NCBI GenBank assembly: GCA_904063045.1
Contig: CAJFCJ010000013.1
Coordinates: 850,156-914,155 of the forward strand
Direction of reading: 5' to 3'
Source of the DNA: Dimorphilus gyrociliatus
Lineage: Eukaryota; Annelida; Polychaeta; Dinophilidae
DNA length: 64,000 bases
Shown here: piece by piece, positions 62,240-64,000 of the stretch
How the letters are laid out: each line of letters starts with the position of its first letter
Position numbering within the stretch: position 1 is the stretch's first letter
Made by a program: the position numbers and the translations under genes
Notes under the pieces: model-generated
Told to the model about the DNA's origin: nothing
What the model saw: only the letters and a program-made list of their open reading frames with translations
Databases searched by the model: none

Positions 62240-63557
62240 ATTGTAGATGGCGATAGGACTTGTCTTTAGTGTTTTATTAAGAGAGAAAAGCCTTTAGGTA
62301 TTCTAGACGGGTATAAAATTGAAAAAAAGAACTTGAATCGTTTTTCAAGGGCCATCCATCAAAAAAAGAGTCTGTAGTTCCAAACGAACATCTTGAATGA
62401 ATGAATAGACTCTAGTCTATTTAGTGACCGGTGTCACAAAGGACACGTGAGAAAGGTCAAGTTAGTTAAATAACGAAAATCTGAAGAATCGTCTATATTA
62501 GCGGGAGGAAATAGAATGGGAAAGGAGAGAAATTTCAGTTCAATTATTGAAGTTCAATAGAAATTATATAATAAGTAATTAGGGAGATAGTGGCTATTCA
62601 CTAAAAATTTACTACTTTAATAAGGTATGAGACCCCCTAGATAGAGAGAATTACGTAATAGAAGAATGATCTACTTCGTAGTATATCTCTCAGCTGGCGT
62701 GCATTTGAACAGAATTCAGAAAGAAATAGCATATGAATAAAAGCAAAGCCCATTATAAACAACATTTGCCAGGGTCTTTACCGACTTCCTGCTAATACAA
62801 TCCAGTAAGAAAGCTTCTAGCAGAATACAATCGAAACCTTTTTTATGAACGTTCCAAAATTGGGTGTACAAATTGTAGACCAAATATTCTTTATGAATAC
62901 CTTATAAAGTTCCTCTAGTCTCTTTTTTATATATTAATAGATATATTGTATATAGAGGGGAAGGGTTGGAGAATGAGATGACGGATTGAAAAAAATATTT
63001 GGTATAGGGGATAGTTTGGAAAAATCAATGTAATCTGGCGCAAAAAATAATTCAAATGTCCAATAGCCGCGATTCTTACTATAATACGAAATCGATTCCG
63101 AAACGTTAATCAAAGCGCACGAAAACGGTCAATTAATAGGGATTAGGCCGTAGAAGAAAAAAAAAGGGCTTTTCGAAATCAATACGCCATACTCCAAAGG
63201 GTTCCTTTCTTTCCTTCTCTCCCGCCTTCGAATAGCACAGTTTTGAACATAGGACGACGAAAGAAAGTCAGCTAGCCCGTAAAATTCGTAAATAATACAA
63301 CGATAGCCCATAAGCGCAGGTGCTGTATATTTTGGAGTGGTTAATGTGTACGCTCTTGAACACTTCAAAAGATTCCGACTGAACCGATAGACGGCGTTGT
63401 TAAAAATAAATTTCGTCGGTCCGCTATTCTTGTTTTCATATATCGACCAGATTGAACGCGGCCGTCGCACAGACAAGTGGCGAAATTGTACGCTGACCGT
63501 TCAGGTGTCCTATTCACCTGGTCTTATAGGCGTTCTCTATTGAAAGGATTACGAAAG
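62240..63557. other. intergenic region before RASSF9/10-like gene
   Basis: No supported gene. A minus-strand frame at 63129-63476 lies opposite the probable promoter and 5' UTR of the next gene and has no recognisable features. Confidence 0.45.
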
Positions 63558-64000
63558 ATGGAGGATGATAGTAGTAGATTATGCGTTCGGATAGGAAACG
63601 CAGATAAATGGATAACTGGCTTAACGAAGAGAACGACATGTGATGACGTTATATACGCTCTGTTGAAACATACGAAGAAGGACGGCGATGATTTATGGTC
63701 CTATTCAATGTTTGAAAGGTGGAGGGGAGTTGAGAGACAATTGAGTGGTAGAACAAAAGTTTTAAAGGTATGGAGAGCTTGGGGCGATCAGAGGCATTCA
63801 GTGAAATTATACGTTAGAAAGAGGAGTTCATATAGTAGTTCAAAACGTCATAAACGACGGCAACCACTTCAAGTTCATAGAGTTGTTGGCCGCATAATAG
63901 AACAAGAGAAGCAAATACAAGATCAAATGGAGCGTTTGGAACGTCTCGACAATCAAATAGATAAATACGAGACGAGATCTCATCTGAAAAGAATGCAAGA
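63558..64000 (+). CDS. RASSF9/RASSF10-like protein, 3' truncated by window end
   Basis: The ATG at 63558 opens a frame that runs to the window edge without a stop (147 codons). The N-terminal Ras-association domain of N-RASSF proteins is recognisable: 'VRIGNADKWITGLTKRTTCD' (RASSF10 has 'VSGLSRRTTCSDVV' here), 'YSMFERWRGVERQL' matching 'VEKWRGFERIL', 'TKVLKVWRAWGDQ' matching 'TRILRLWAAWGDE', and 'SVKLYVRK'. A basic Ser/Lys/Arg-rich linker and the start of a coiled coil ('QDQMERLERLDNQIDKYETR') follow, as in RASSF9/10. These are scaffold proteins linked to recycling endosomes, mitosis and Hippo signalling. Orthology to 9 versus 10 cannot be decided from this part. Confidence 0.88.
   Translation, partial: MEDDSSRLCVRIGNADKWITGLTKRTTCDDVIYALLKHTKKDGDDLWSYSMFERWRGVERQLSGRTKVLKVWRAWGDQRHSVKLYVRKRSSYSSSKRHKRRQPLQVHRVVGRIIEQEKQIQDQMERLERLDNQIDKYETRSHLKRMQ

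Noticed and set aside
63129-63476. 115-codon minus-strand frame upstream of the RASSF-like gene
   Set aside because: Lies opposite the probable promoter and 5' UTR and shows no domain or signal sequence.
1-64000. Transposons, tRNA or rRNA genes, CRISPR arrays, viral insertions
   Set aside because: I saw no transposase, reverse transcriptase, long terminal repeat, tRNA-like cloverleaf or spaced direct repeats; the only DNA repeats noted are microsatellites and the coding array.

Overview
This 64 kb window is nuclear DNA from a compact, AT-rich invertebrate genome. Every multi-exon gene has GT-AG introns, most only about 50-150 bp long, and coding exons rejoin in frame across them. The gene set is purely animal: ATG14, CNDP2, SH2B, HVCN1, SBF, TTC28, PLEKHF, RASSF9/10 and malectin. 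A calcitonin-type neuropeptide precursor with Pro-amide ends points to a lophotrochozoan, most likely an annelid. That placement is inference. No tRNA, rRNA, transposon or CRISPR array was recognised.

Layout from left to right: a gene-poor end (1-1705); a membrane-anchored cupin/JmjC-like gene (-); a 5.2 kb gene-free stretch; a secreted Ig-domain gene with a GPI-like tail (-); mitochondrial EF-Tu (+); ATG14 (+); malectin (-); CCDC92-like (+); CNDP2 dipeptidase (-); an SH2B adaptor (+); gamma-glutamyltransferase (+); an HNK-1-type carbohydrate sulfotransferase (-); the HVCN1 proton channel (-); a 3.8 kb gene-free stretch that may hide the first SBF exon; SBF/MTMR5-13 (+, 19 exons found); a PDZ-only Zasp-like gene (+); a PLEKHF-type PH-FYVE gene (-); an unidentified small gene (+); TTC28 (+, nearly all in one 5.9 kb exon); a tiny intronless RNPS1-like RRM gene (+); a 1876-residue secreted protein of 11 tandem cysteine-bearing repeats with an ITIH_C-like end (-); a precursor with two calcitonin-type peptides (+); and the start of a RASSF9/10 gene (+) cut by the window edge.

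There is no single pathway. Several genes share membrane-traffic and phosphoinositide themes (ATG14, SBF, PLEKHF), and two take part in glutathione and dipeptide breakdown (GGT, CNDP2). Many neighbours are convergent with almost no gap, or divergent with a shared promoter. The items most worth a second look are the two-peptide calcitonin precursor, whose small exons are easy to miss, and the 11-repeat secreted protein. For most genes the reconstructed exon lengths sum to a multiple of three, which supports the splice sites given.
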